Part shown: positions 1 through 5,057 of the stretch, piece after piece
Layout: every line of letters begins with the position of its first letter
How positions within the stretch are numbered: the stretch's first letter is position 1
Assembly: GCA_035455605.1 (NCBI GenBank)
Contig: DATIER010000007.1
Coordinates: 1 to 7,312, forward strand
DNA: 7,312 bases
Direction: 5' to 3'
From: AC-32 sp035455605
GTDB taxonomy: Bacteria > Actinomycetota > Thermoleophilia > Gaiellales > Gaiellaceae
The notes under the pieces: generated by a model
The model's database searches: none
What the model was told of the DNA's origin: nothing
Seen by the model: the letters and a program-made list of their open reading frames with translations, nothing else
Translations under genes and position numbers: made by a program

Positions 1-267
1 GCACGTGAGGCGGTAGCCCTTCAGGCGCGCGACGAGCGCGAGCGAGATGCCCGTGTTGCCGCTCGTCGGCTCGAGCAGCTCCTGGCCCGGCTCGAGCCGC
101 GCCGCCTCGACCATCTTCAGCGCGACGCGGTCCTTGATCGAGCCGGTCGGGTTCTGGCCCTCGAGCTTCGCGTAGAGCTTGACCTCCGGCTTCGGCGAGA
201 GCCGCGGCAGCTCGACGAGCGGGGTGTTGCCGACGAGCTCGAGCAGGCTGGCGGCCGTTCTAGCCAT
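1..267 (-). CDS. cysM: CysM-type cysteine synthase, N-terminal part (runs off the left edge)
   Basis: This is a PLP-dependent beta-replacement enzyme making cysteine from an activated serine and a sulfur donor. The first 89 residues are visible, beginning MARTAASLLELVGNTPLVEL. The family motifs are in order: GNTPLV (13-18); NPTGSIKDR (39-47), where K45 is the expected Schiff-base lysine; and EPTSGNTG (67-74), the substrate/PLP-phosphate loop; then ARLKGYRL. The last stretch and the EPTSGNTGIS wording resemble mycobacterial CysM more than generic CysK. Together with cysO just upstream, this favours an O-phosphoserine/CysO-thiocarboxylate enzyme (inference). The ATG at 267-265 overlaps the cysO stop by 8 nt, so translation is probably coupled. 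That ATG lies inside a 33-nt palindrome. The remaining roughly 200+ residues lie outside the window, so intactness is unknown. CysK is the main alternative. Confidence 0.93.
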   Translation of the reverse strand, partial: MARTAASLLELVGNTPLVELPRLSPKPEVKLYAKLEGQNPTGSIKDRVALKMVEAARLEPGQELLEPTSGNTGISLALVARLKGYRLTC

Positions 268-553
268 GGCCCAGGGACTGTCCCTGGGGCATGGCCCCTC
301 CGGCCATGGCCGGAAGCAGGATCACGGTCGAGCCGTCGTCGACCGGCGTCTCGAGCCCGTCGCGCGTCCGCACGTCCTCGCCCTCGACGTACACGTTGAC
401 GAACGGCGCGAGGTCGTCGTCGGCGAGCAGCTGGCCACGCAGTGCCGGGAAGCGCCCCATCAGGTCGTCCAGCAGCTCGCGCACGGTGCGGCCGCTCGCC
501 TCGACCTCGCGCGCGCCCTCGGTCTCGGAGCGCAGCGTCGGCGGGATCCGCAC
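260..553 (-). CDS. cysO: CysO/MoaD/ThiS-type sulfur carrier protein with an 11-residue tail after the diglycine
   Basis: This is a small ubiquitin-fold (beta-grasp) carrier whose C-terminal Gly-Gly is adenylated and converted to a thiocarboxylate, the sulfur source for CysM. From the GTG at 553-551 it is 97 residues, starting MRIPPTLRSETEG. The pattern IPPTLR (3-8), FVNVYVEGEDVR (51-62), DGSTVILLPAMAGG (73-86) follows M. tuberculosis CysO, which as I recall ends in ILPAVAGG. GTG is preferred because it begins the fold, 5 nt after the upstream stop; earlier in-frame starts would overlap the E1 gene. Oddity: the functional GG is at 85-86, but the frame continues AMPQGQSLGHG before TAG. Unless the tail is removed, the carrier could not be activated. 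The tail is encoded exactly by the palindrome at 263-295. It sits between the E1/rhodanese gene and cysM. Confidence 0.9.
   Translation of the reverse strand: MRIPPTLRSETEGAREVEASGRTVRELLDDLMGRFPALRGQLLADDDLAPFVNVYVEGEDVRTRDGLETPVDDGSTVILLPAMAGGAMPQGQSLGHG
263..295. repeat. 33-nt near-perfect palindrome at the cysO/cysM junction
   Basis: Two 16-nt arms (263-278 and 280-295) flank a single central T at 279. The only mispair is 269 against 289. The core reads cccagggactgtccctggg. The element starts on the base after the cysO Gly-Gly codons (296-301), ends on the base before the cysO TAG (262-260), and is exactly 11 codons long. It contains the cysM ATG (267-265). As RNA it could form a strong hairpin hiding the cysM start until a ribosome finishing cysO opens it. 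As DNA, GGGACTGTCCC-type palindromes resemble dispersed REP-like repeats. That second reading is from memory and untested. Confidence 0.9.
301..312. repeat. 12-nt perfect palindrome cggccatggccg within the end of cysO
   Basis: This perfect 12-nt palindrome encodes part of the conserved PAMAGG end of CysO. It begins 6 nt from the larger palindrome at 263-295 and shares the ggccatggc string with that element's outer arm. It may simply reflect GC-rich codons for Pro-Ala-Met-Ala-Gly, or it may be a template from which the neighbour's arm was duplicated. Confidence 0.5.
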
Positions 554-558
554 GCGGC

Positions 559-1728
559 TCAGTGCCCGACCCCCGCGCAGAACTCGACGTAGTCGACGTA
601 CTCGGTGATGGTGGGATGCTCGCCGCACACGGGGCAGGCCGGGTCCTTGCGCAGCTTCATCTCCTGAAACTCGCCGGAGAGCGCGTCATAGAGCAGCAGC
701 CGGCCGACGAGCGGCTCGCCGATCCCGAGCGCGAGCTTCAGCGCCTCCGCGGTCTGGATCGAGCCGACCACCCCGGGCAGGACGCCGAGGACGCCGCCCT
801 CGGCGCAGCTCGGTGCCAGCTCGGGCGGCGGCGGCTGCGGGAAGAGGCAGCGGTAGCACGGGCCCGCGCCGGGCTTGAAGACCGTCACCTGGCCCTCGAA
901 ACGGAAGATCGAGCCGTGCACGACGGGGATGTCGTGCCAGACCGAGGCGTCGTTGACGAGGTAGCGCGTGGGGAAGTTGTCCGCGCCGTCGACGATCACG
1001 TCCCAGCCCGCCTCGAGGATCCGCTCGACGTTCTCCGAGGTCAGACGCTCGCGGAAGGGCACGACCTCGACGTCCGGGTTCAGTGCCTCGATCGCGCGGC
1101 GCGCCGAGTCGGTCTTCGGCTCGCCGAGCGAGTTCGACGAGTGGACGATCTGGCGCTGCAGGTTCGTCTCGTCGACGACGTCGGCGTCGACGAGCCCGAG
1201 CGTCCCGACGCCCGCGGCCGCGAGATAGAGGGCGGCCGGCGAGCCGAGGCCGCCGGCGCCGATCAGCAGGATGCGCGAATCGAGCAGCCGCAGCTGGCCC
1301 TCCTCGCCGACCTCCGGGATCAGCAGGTGCCGGCTGTAGCGGGTCGTCCGCTCCGGGCCGAGCGAGCGCGGCAGCTCGGTGGGCAGGCCGTCGCGCTTCC
1401 AGTCCTCGAAGCCGCCGGCCAGCGAGATCGCGCGCTCGTAGCCGAGCTCCGTCAGCGTCTTCGCGGCGAAGGCGGAGCGGTTGCCGGCGGCGCAGTACAG
1501 CAGCACCGGCCGCGAGCGGTCGGGCGCGACGTTCTCGATCCGCGACTCGAGGTTCCCGCGCGGGACGAGCACGGCTCCGGGGATGCGACCCTGCTCCCAC
1601 TCGTCGCGCTCGCGCACGTCGACGAGCAGCGGCGCGTCGTCGGCGGCCAAGAGCTCCTGCGCGCGGCGCGCATCGACCTCTTCGACCGACGCCTTGGCAG
1701 CCTGCAGGAGCTCGCGGTAGGACGGCAT
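559..1728 (-). CDS. Rhodanese-E1 fusion: sulfur-carrier adenylyltransferase/sulfurtransferase (MoeZ-like, reversed domain order)
   Basis: This 389-residue protein is predicted to adenylate the C-terminal glycine of a sulfur carrier and hand it sulfur. The N-terminal rhodanese domain (about 15-118) has VDVRERDEW (36-44) and the active-site loop CAAGNR with C79 as persulfide cysteine. The C-terminal MoeB/ThiF E1 domain (about 125-389) has GAGGLGS (157-163) for ATP, DADVVDETNLQRQ (181-193), DGADNF (247-252), the CYRC (291-294) and CPVC (365-368) zinc pairs, and a catalytic-type cysteine C308 in PSCAEGGVLG. In MoeZ and human MOCS3 the order is E1 then rhodanese; here it is inverted. The ATG at 1728 is chosen over an in-frame GTG at 1752 because a TACAAT -10-like box lies between them, 8 nt before the ATG. 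It probably leads an operon with cysO, 5 nt downstream. Its partner is inferred to be CysO, possibly also MoaD/ThiS elsewhere in the genome. Confidence 0.92.
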   Translation of the reverse strand: MPSYRELLQAAKASVEEVDARRAQELLAADDAPLLVDVRERDEWEQGRIPGAVLVPRGNLESRIENVAPDRSRPVLLYCAAGNRSAFAAKTLTELGYERAISLAGGFEDWKRDGLPTELPRSLGPERTTRYSRHLLIPEVGEEGQLRLLDSRILLIGAGGLGSPAALYLAAAGVGTLGLVDADVVDETNLQRQIVHSSNSLGEPKTDSARRAIEALNPDVEVVPFRERLTSENVERILEAGWDVIVDGADNFPTRYLVNDASVWHDIPVVHGSIFRFEGQVTVFKPGAGPCYRCLFPQPPPPELAPSCAEGGVLGVLPGVVGSIQTAEALKLALGIGEPLVGRLLLYDALSGEFQEMKLRKDPACPVCGEHPTITEYVDYVEFCAGVGH

Positions 1729-1736
1729 GGCTTTCG

Positions 1737-1742
1737 ATTGTA
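1737..1742 (-). promoter_or_regulatory. -10 box TACAAT of a likely leaderless promoter for the rhodanese-E1 gene
   Basis: On the minus strand the region reads ctatacaatcgaaagcc then ATG. TACAAT ends 8 nt before the ATG, so transcription would start at or next to the start codon. There is no Shine-Dalgarno and no recognisable -35. It is one of six such boxes in the window. Confidence 0.6.
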
Positions 1743-1777
1743 TAGCGACCACCGCGAGTGGCCGCGAGCGCGGCGGC

Positions 1778-1783
1778 TATCGT
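1778..1783 (+). promoter_or_regulatory. -10 box TATCGT of a likely leaderless promoter for the TPR-like gene
   Basis: TATCGT lies 6 nt before the GTG at 1790, with no clear Shine-Dalgarno. It is divergent from the TACAAT box at 1737-1742, both within the 61-nt intergenic gap. Confidence 0.5.
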
Positions 1784-1789
1784 CGCGGA

Positions 1790-2755
1790 GTGAGCTCCCG
1801 CGGCCGCGTGTTCGCGATCGTGCTGCTCGCCGCGGTGGTGGCGGCGGGCGTCGTCGTCGTGGGCGTGCTCGCGACGCGCGGCCACGTGCCGGCGACCGCG
1901 AAGCCGCGGTCGGGCCACCCGCCGCTGACGCTCTACACCGGCGTCCGCACCGACCCGCGGGCTCGTGCGCTCGCCCGCGCGCAGCGCCTCTACGCGGCGG
2001 GACGGTACGCGCAGGCGGCGGCGATCTTCGGCCGCGACCGGTCGCTCGAGGGGCAGGTCGGCTCCGCGCTCGCGGCGTGGCCGTCCGGCACCGTCGGCCG
2101 GCTGCTCGAGCTGCAGGCCGAGCATCCGGCGAGCGCGCTCGTCGCGCTCCACCTCGGGCTCGCGCTCTACTGGGAGCGCCGCGACTCGGACGCCGTCTCC
2201 GCATGGCAGGCCGCCGCGCGCGACCGGCCGGACAGCCCGTACGCCGTCCGTGCCGGCGACTTCCTCCATCCGCAGTTCGCCCCCGGGCTGCCGCAGTTCG
2301 TCCCGTCGTTCCAGGCGCCGCTCGCGACGCGCGTGCTGCCGCCCGACCGCCGGCTCGCGGCCCTACGGCGGTCGGCCGCGGGCGGCGACGCCCACGCGAA
2401 GCTGCTCTACGGCTCGATGCTGCAGCAGCTCGGGATGCCGGTCTCGGCCGAGCGCCAGTTCGCGGCGGCTGCGAAGCTCGCGCCGCGGGACCCGGACGCG
2501 CGCGTCGCGGCCGCCGTCGGCCGCTTCGACAAGGCGAGCCCGGCCAGGGCGTTCGGGACGCTCGGCCCGCTGACGCGCGTCTTCCCGCACGCGCAGACCG
2601 TCCGCTTCCACCTCGGCCTGCTGCTGCTCTGGTCGGCGCAGCTGAAGGAGGCTCGCAAGCAGCTCACCCTGGCCGCGAACGAGGCCCCGCGCTCGCCGCT
2701 CGGGCGGCAGGCGGAGCAGTACCTGGAGGCCATCGGCCACATTGGGACCGGCTGA
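1790..2755 (+). CDS. Membrane-anchored TPR-like protein of unknown function
   Basis: I do not recognise a named family. From the GTG at 1790 the protein is 321 residues. A short basic N-terminus (MSSRGR) is followed by one hydrophobic segment at about 7-28 (VFAIVLLAAVVAAGVVVVGVL), a signal anchor, or an uncleaved signal as no good cleavage or lipobox motif is seen. The rest should be extracytoplasmic. It is Ala-rich and helical with TPR-like pairs at about 57-84 (ARALARAQRLYAAGRYAQAAAIF), 116-147, 201-234 and 271-302, suggesting a protein-interaction scaffold. An ATG at 1727 in the same frame would add 21 polar residues before the membrane segment. GTG is preferred because the anchor is then N-terminal and a TATCGT box sits 6 nt upstream. 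It lies 107 nt upstream of rpoD on the same strand, so it could share transcription with rpoD. Confidence 0.8.
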   Translation: MSSRGRVFAIVLLAAVVAAGVVVVGVLATRGHVPATAKPRSGHPPLTLYTGVRTDPRARALARAQRLYAAGRYAQAAAIFGRDRSLEGQVGSALAAWPSGTVGRLLELQAEHPASALVALHLGLALYWERRDSDAVSAWQAAARDRPDSPYAVRAGDFLHPQFAPGLPQFVPSFQAPLATRVLPPDRRLAALRRSAAGGDAHAKLLYGSMLQQLGMPVSAERQFAAAAKLAPRDPDARVAAAVGRFDKASPARAFGTLGPLTRVFPHAQTVRFHLGLLLLWSAQLKEARKQLTLAANEAPRSPLGRQAEQYLEAIGHIGTG

Positions 2756-2762
2756 CCGAAAT

Positions 2763-2779
2763 TAGGGCCGTTCGGCCTA
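2763..2779. terminator. Small hairpin after the TPR-like gene (weak, no T-tract)
   Basis: The sequence tagggccgttcggccta can fold into a 6-bp stem with one bulged G and a GTTC loop, 8 nt after the stop codon at 2755. No T-run follows, so intrinsic termination is doubtful. The string cggccta recurs twice just after rpoD. Confidence 0.3.
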
Positions 2780-2847
2780 TGGCGTCCGTCCGGAACCCGT
2801 GAGAGAGTGCCGCAGCCGCCACGCCGCGTGCGGACAGTCACGAGCCC

Positions 2848-2855
2848 AGGAGGGG
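2848..2855 (+). promoter_or_regulatory. Strong Shine-Dalgarno AGGAGGGG for rpoD
   Basis: AGGAGGGG is separated by 7 nt from the GTG at 2863 and fixes that start. It is the only strong ribosome binding site in the window, so rpoD is probably translated from a leadered mRNA while its neighbours look leaderless. Confidence 0.85.
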
Positions 2856-2862
2856 ACTGCCA

Positions 2863-3948
2863 GTGAGTGAGCAGGGGGAACGGGCCAAGCCGTCGAGCAT
2901 CGCCGAGGTGCTCGAGACGGACGAGGCCAAAGGGCTGTTGGAAGCGGGGCGCGAAGCGGGGTCGCTGAGCACCGAGGAAATCGCGCTCGCGTTGGGCGAG
3001 CTCGAGCTCGACGCGGGTCAGGTCGACGACTTCTACCACGCCCTCGAGGAGCTGCAGATCGAGGTCGTGGACGGTGCCGAGGAGCCCGCCGGCGAGGCCC
3101 CGCCGGTACGCGAGACGCGCGAGGTGACGACCGACTCGTTGCAGCTGTTCCTGAAGGACATCGGCAAGGTCGACCTGCTGACGGCGGCGCAGGAGGTCGA
3201 GCTCGCCAAGCGGATCGAGCGCGGCGAGCACCGCGCGAAGCAGGAGATGGTCGAGGCGAACCTGCGCCTCGTCGTCTCGATCGCCAAGAAGTACCGCAAC
3301 CAGGGCCTGCCGTTCCTCGATCTGATCCAGGAGGGGACGATCGGGCTCGTGCGCGCGGCCGAGAAGTTCGACCACCGCAAGGGGTTCAAGTTCTCGACCT
3401 ACGCGACGTGGTGGATCCGCCAGGCGGTGGCCCGCGCGCTCGCCGACAAGGCTCGGACGATCCGCATGCCGGTCCACATCGTCGAGAAGCTGAACAAGAT
3501 CGTCCGCTCCGAGCGCAAGCTGCGCGCCGAGCTCGGCCGCGAGCCGACCTCCGCGGAGATCGCGATCGACGTCGAGCTGACGACGGACGAGGTCGACCAG
3601 ATCCGCCGCAGCTCTCAGGCGCCGGTCTCCCTCGAGAAGCCGGTCGGCGACGAGGAGGAGTCGGAGTTCGGCCACTTCCTCACCGACGAGAACGAGCCGC
3701 TGCCGGAGGAGGTCGCGGAGGTCGAGATGCGCAAGGCGACGCTGCAGCGCGTGCTGGGCACGCTCAGCGCCCGCGAGCGCCGCGTGCTCGAGCTGCGCTA
3801 CGGCCTCAACGGCGAGCACCCGCGGACGCTGGACGAGGTCGGCAAGACGTTCAACGTCACCCGCGAGCGGATCCGGCAGATCGAGAACCAGAGCCTGAAG
3901 AAGCTCCGCGCGCTCGCCGACGCGCTGGCCCTGCGCGACGTCGCATAA
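2863..3948 (+). CDS. rpoD: Primary RNA polymerase sigma factor (sigma-70 group 1, RpoD/SigA)
   Basis: This 361-residue protein recruits RNA polymerase to -10/-35 promoters and opens DNA. An acidic region 1.1-like segment lies at about 10-70 (IAEVLETDEAKGLLEAG through EELQIEVVD), typical of primary rather than alternative sigmas. Region 1.2 spans about 91-122 (DSLQLFLKDIGKVDLLT). Region 2 includes NLRLVVSIAKKYRNQGLPFLD (133-153) and the -10 melting/recognition stretch FSTYATWWIRQAVARALAD (177-195). Region 3 runs about 200-275. Region 4 ends in RYGLNGEHPRTLDEVGKTF (312-330) and the helix-turn-helix VTRERIRQIENQSLKKLR (332-349). No long non-conserved insert separates 1.2 and 2, which makes it compact. 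The GTG start is set by AGGAGGGG. No TAnnnT lies near its start, so its promoter is not obvious. Confidence 0.97.
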   Translation: MSEQGERAKPSSIAEVLETDEAKGLLEAGREAGSLSTEEIALALGELELDAGQVDDFYHALEELQIEVVDGAEEPAGEAPPVRETREVTTDSLQLFLKDIGKVDLLTAAQEVELAKRIERGEHRAKQEMVEANLRLVVSIAKKYRNQGLPFLDLIQEGTIGLVRAAEKFDHRKGFKFSTYATWWIRQAVARALADKARTIRMPVHIVEKLNKIVRSERKLRAELGREPTSAEIAIDVELTTDEVDQIRRSSQAPVSLEKPVGDEEESEFGHFLTDENEPLPEEVAEVEMRKATLQRVLGTLSARERRVLELRYGLNGEHPRTLDEVGKTFNVTRERIRQIENQSLKKLRALADALALRDVA

Positions 3949-3964
3949 GCCGGCCTACGGCCTA
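3946..3964. repeat. Tandem cggccta repeat and small hairpin at the rpoD stop
   Basis: Two adjacent copies of cggccta (3951-3957 and 3958-3964) follow the TAA. The stretch can also fold as TAAGCCG / CGGCCTA with one mispair and a 5-nt loop. A third copy of cggccta lies upstream of rpoD at 2773-2779. Function is unknown; it could be part of a termination signal. Confidence 0.4.
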
Positions 3965-3987
3965 ACCCGCGCAGACTCCGGGGCTTC

Positions 3988-4026
3988 GCCCTCCGCTGCA
4001 CGCTGGTGCTCCAAGCAGCGGAGGGC
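3988..4026 (+). terminator. 12-bp perfect stem-loop between rpoD and rlmN
   Basis: The arms gccctccgctgc (3988-3999) and gcagcggagggc (4015-4026) are exact reverse complements with a 15-nt loop. A smaller GGGC-TTC-GCCC hairpin (3981-3991) competes with its left side. No T-tract follows, so if it terminates rpoD transcription it does so as a GC-rich, U-poor terminator or pause/processing site. It ends 18 nt before the rlmN -10 box. Confidence 0.5.
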
Positions 4027-4029
4027 CGG

Positions 4030-4039
4030 GTGCCGGCAC
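4030..4039. repeat. Palindrome GTGCCGGCAC just upstream of the rlmN -10 box
   Basis: This perfect 10-nt palindrome ends 4 nt before TACGGT, a position where a repressor could occlude the promoter. It is short and GC-rich, so chance is a real alternative. No regulator can be named. Confidence 0.3.
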
Positions 4040-4043
4040 GAGC

Positions 4044-4049
4044 TACGGT
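4044..4049 (+). promoter_or_regulatory. -10 box TACGGT of a likely leaderless promoter for rlmN
   Basis: TACGGT lies 7 nt before the GTG at 4057. There is no consensus Shine-Dalgarno and no visible -35. Confidence 0.5.
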
Positions 4050-4056
4050 GGGCGAG

Positions 4057-5046
4057 GTGGATCTCGAACGTCTCCAGGAAGCGCTCGACGGCCGCGGCGA
4101 ACCGTCGTATCGCGCCGCCCAGGTGTGGGCCTGGGCGGCGCGCGGCGCGCCTGGCTACGGCGAGATGACCAACGTCCCGGCGGCGCTCCGCGACGCGCTC
4201 GCCGACGAGGTCCCGTTCTCGAGCCTCGAGGTCGTGGCGCAGGCGGAGTCGCGCGACGGCACCGTGAAGACGCTCTTCCGGACCCACGACGGGCATCCGG
4301 TCGAGGCGGTGCTGATGCGCTACCGCGACGGGCGCCGCTCGATCTGCGTCTCGTCCCAGTCCGGCTGCCCGCTCACCTGCACCTTCTGCGCCACCGGCGC
4401 GATGCGCTTCGGCCGGAACCTGACCGCGTCGGAGATCCTCGACCAGGCGCTCCACTTCCGGCGGCTCGAGCCGGTCGACCATTGCGTCTTCATGGGGATG
4501 GGGGAGCCGATGCTGAACCTCGACCACGTGCTCGCCGCGGCGCGGCGGCTGCCCGACGTGGGCATCACCCACCGGCGCACGACGGTCTCGACCGTCGGCT
4601 GGCTGCCGGGGCTGACGCGGTTCGTGGACGAGGTCGAGGAGCCGATCCGGCTCGCGCTCTCGCTGCACGCGCCCGAGGACGCGCTGCGCTCGCGGCTGAT
4701 GCCGGTCAACGACCGCTACCCGCTCGCCGAGGTGCTCGCGGAGTGCGAGCGCCACTTCCGGCTGCGCCGGCGCAAGGTGTTCGTCGAGTACGTGCTGCTG
4801 GCGGGGGTGAACGACCGCGTCGAGCAGGCGCGGCAGCTCGTCGAGCTGCTCGACCGGCGGGCGTTCAAGGTGAACCTGATCCCGTACAACCCGACGGGAC
4901 GGTTCGACGGCTCGTCGCGGCGGGCGATCGACGCGTTCAAGGCGGTGCTCGACCGCGCCCGGCTGCCCGCGACCGTGCGGCTGACGCGCGGGCGCGACAT
5001 CGACGCGGCGTGCGGCCAGCTCGCAGCCTCCCGCGCGGCTGCGTAG
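4057..5046 (+). CDS. rlmN: Dual-specificity 23S rRNA/tRNA adenine-C2 methyltransferase RlmN (radical SAM)
   Basis: This enzyme methylates C2 of A2503 in 23S rRNA (and A37 in some tRNAs) using a [4Fe-4S] cluster and two SAM molecules. From the GTG at 4057 it has 329 residues, slightly shorter than E. coli RlmN (384) but with all landmarks. The cluster motif CPLTCTFC has C104, C108 and C111. C97 in ICVSSQSGC and the C-terminal C319 in DIDAACGQL correspond by spacing and context to the E. coli catalytic pair C118/C355. GMGEP (147-151) is the SAM-contacting motif. SLHA (202-205) and NLIPYNP (273-279) are also family signatures. The frame stays open upstream to 4006, but the extra residues look unrelated, and the GTG is preceded by TACGGT. 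Cfr is excluded as far as possible by overall wording and chromosomal context. The stop codon TAG (5044-5046) is also the first half of the next gene's -10 box. Confidence 0.95.
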   Translation: MDLERLQEALDGRGEPSYRAAQVWAWAARGAPGYGEMTNVPAALRDALADEVPFSSLEVVAQAESRDGTVKTLFRTHDGHPVEAVLMRYRDGRRSICVSSQSGCPLTCTFCATGAMRFGRNLTASEILDQALHFRRLEPVDHCVFMGMGEPMLNLDHVLAAARRLPDVGITHRRTTVSTVGWLPGLTRFVDEVEEPIRLALSLHAPEDALRSRLMPVNDRYPLAEVLAECERHFRLRRRKVFVEYVLLAGVNDRVEQARQLVELLDRRAFKVNLIPYNPTGRFDGSSRRAIDAFKAVLDRARLPATVRLTRGRDIDAACGQLAASRAAA

Positions 5047-5049
5047 ACT
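5044..5049 (+). promoter_or_regulatory. -10 box TAGACT of a likely leaderless promoter for the M20 peptidase gene
   Basis: TAGACT begins with the rlmN stop codon and ends 8 nt before the GTG at 5058. The 11-nt gap has no Shine-Dalgarno. The peptidase may therefore be transcribed on its own as well as by read-through from rlmN. Confidence 0.5.
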
Positions 5050-5057
5050 CGGCCGCC

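Noticed and set aside
263..312. CRISPR repeat, phage attachment site or intrinsic terminator at the cysO/cysM junction palindrome.
   Set aside because: There is no spaced repeat array, no integrase gene, no T-run, and the element lies inside overlapping coding sequence of an operon, where termination would cut off cysM.
1729..1752. GTG at 1752 as the start of the rhodanese-E1 protein.
   Set aside because: It would add eight residues encoded by the TACAAT box region. The ATG at 1728 fits the leaderless spacing seen at other genes.
1727..1789. Upstream ATG at 1727 as the start of the TPR-like protein.
   Set aside because: It would overlap the divergent gene's start codon and push the membrane anchor 21 residues inward behind polar, Arg-rich sequence. 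The GTG at 1790 gives a normal anchor and has a -10-like box 6 nt upstream.
442..2802. Very long open frame on the plus strand, opposite the sulfur operon and continuing through the TPR-like gene.
   Set aside because: It is an out-of-frame shadow: its product is low-complexity Arg/Ala/Gly sequence typical of shifted GC-rich codons, while the overlapping frames give clear rhodanese, E1 and TPR-like proteins.
4057..5046. Cfr-type antibiotic-resistance methyltransferase.
   Set aside because: The landmarks match RlmN, which shares the catalytic cysteines. The gene has the same base composition as its neighbours and sits beside rpoD with no mobile context.
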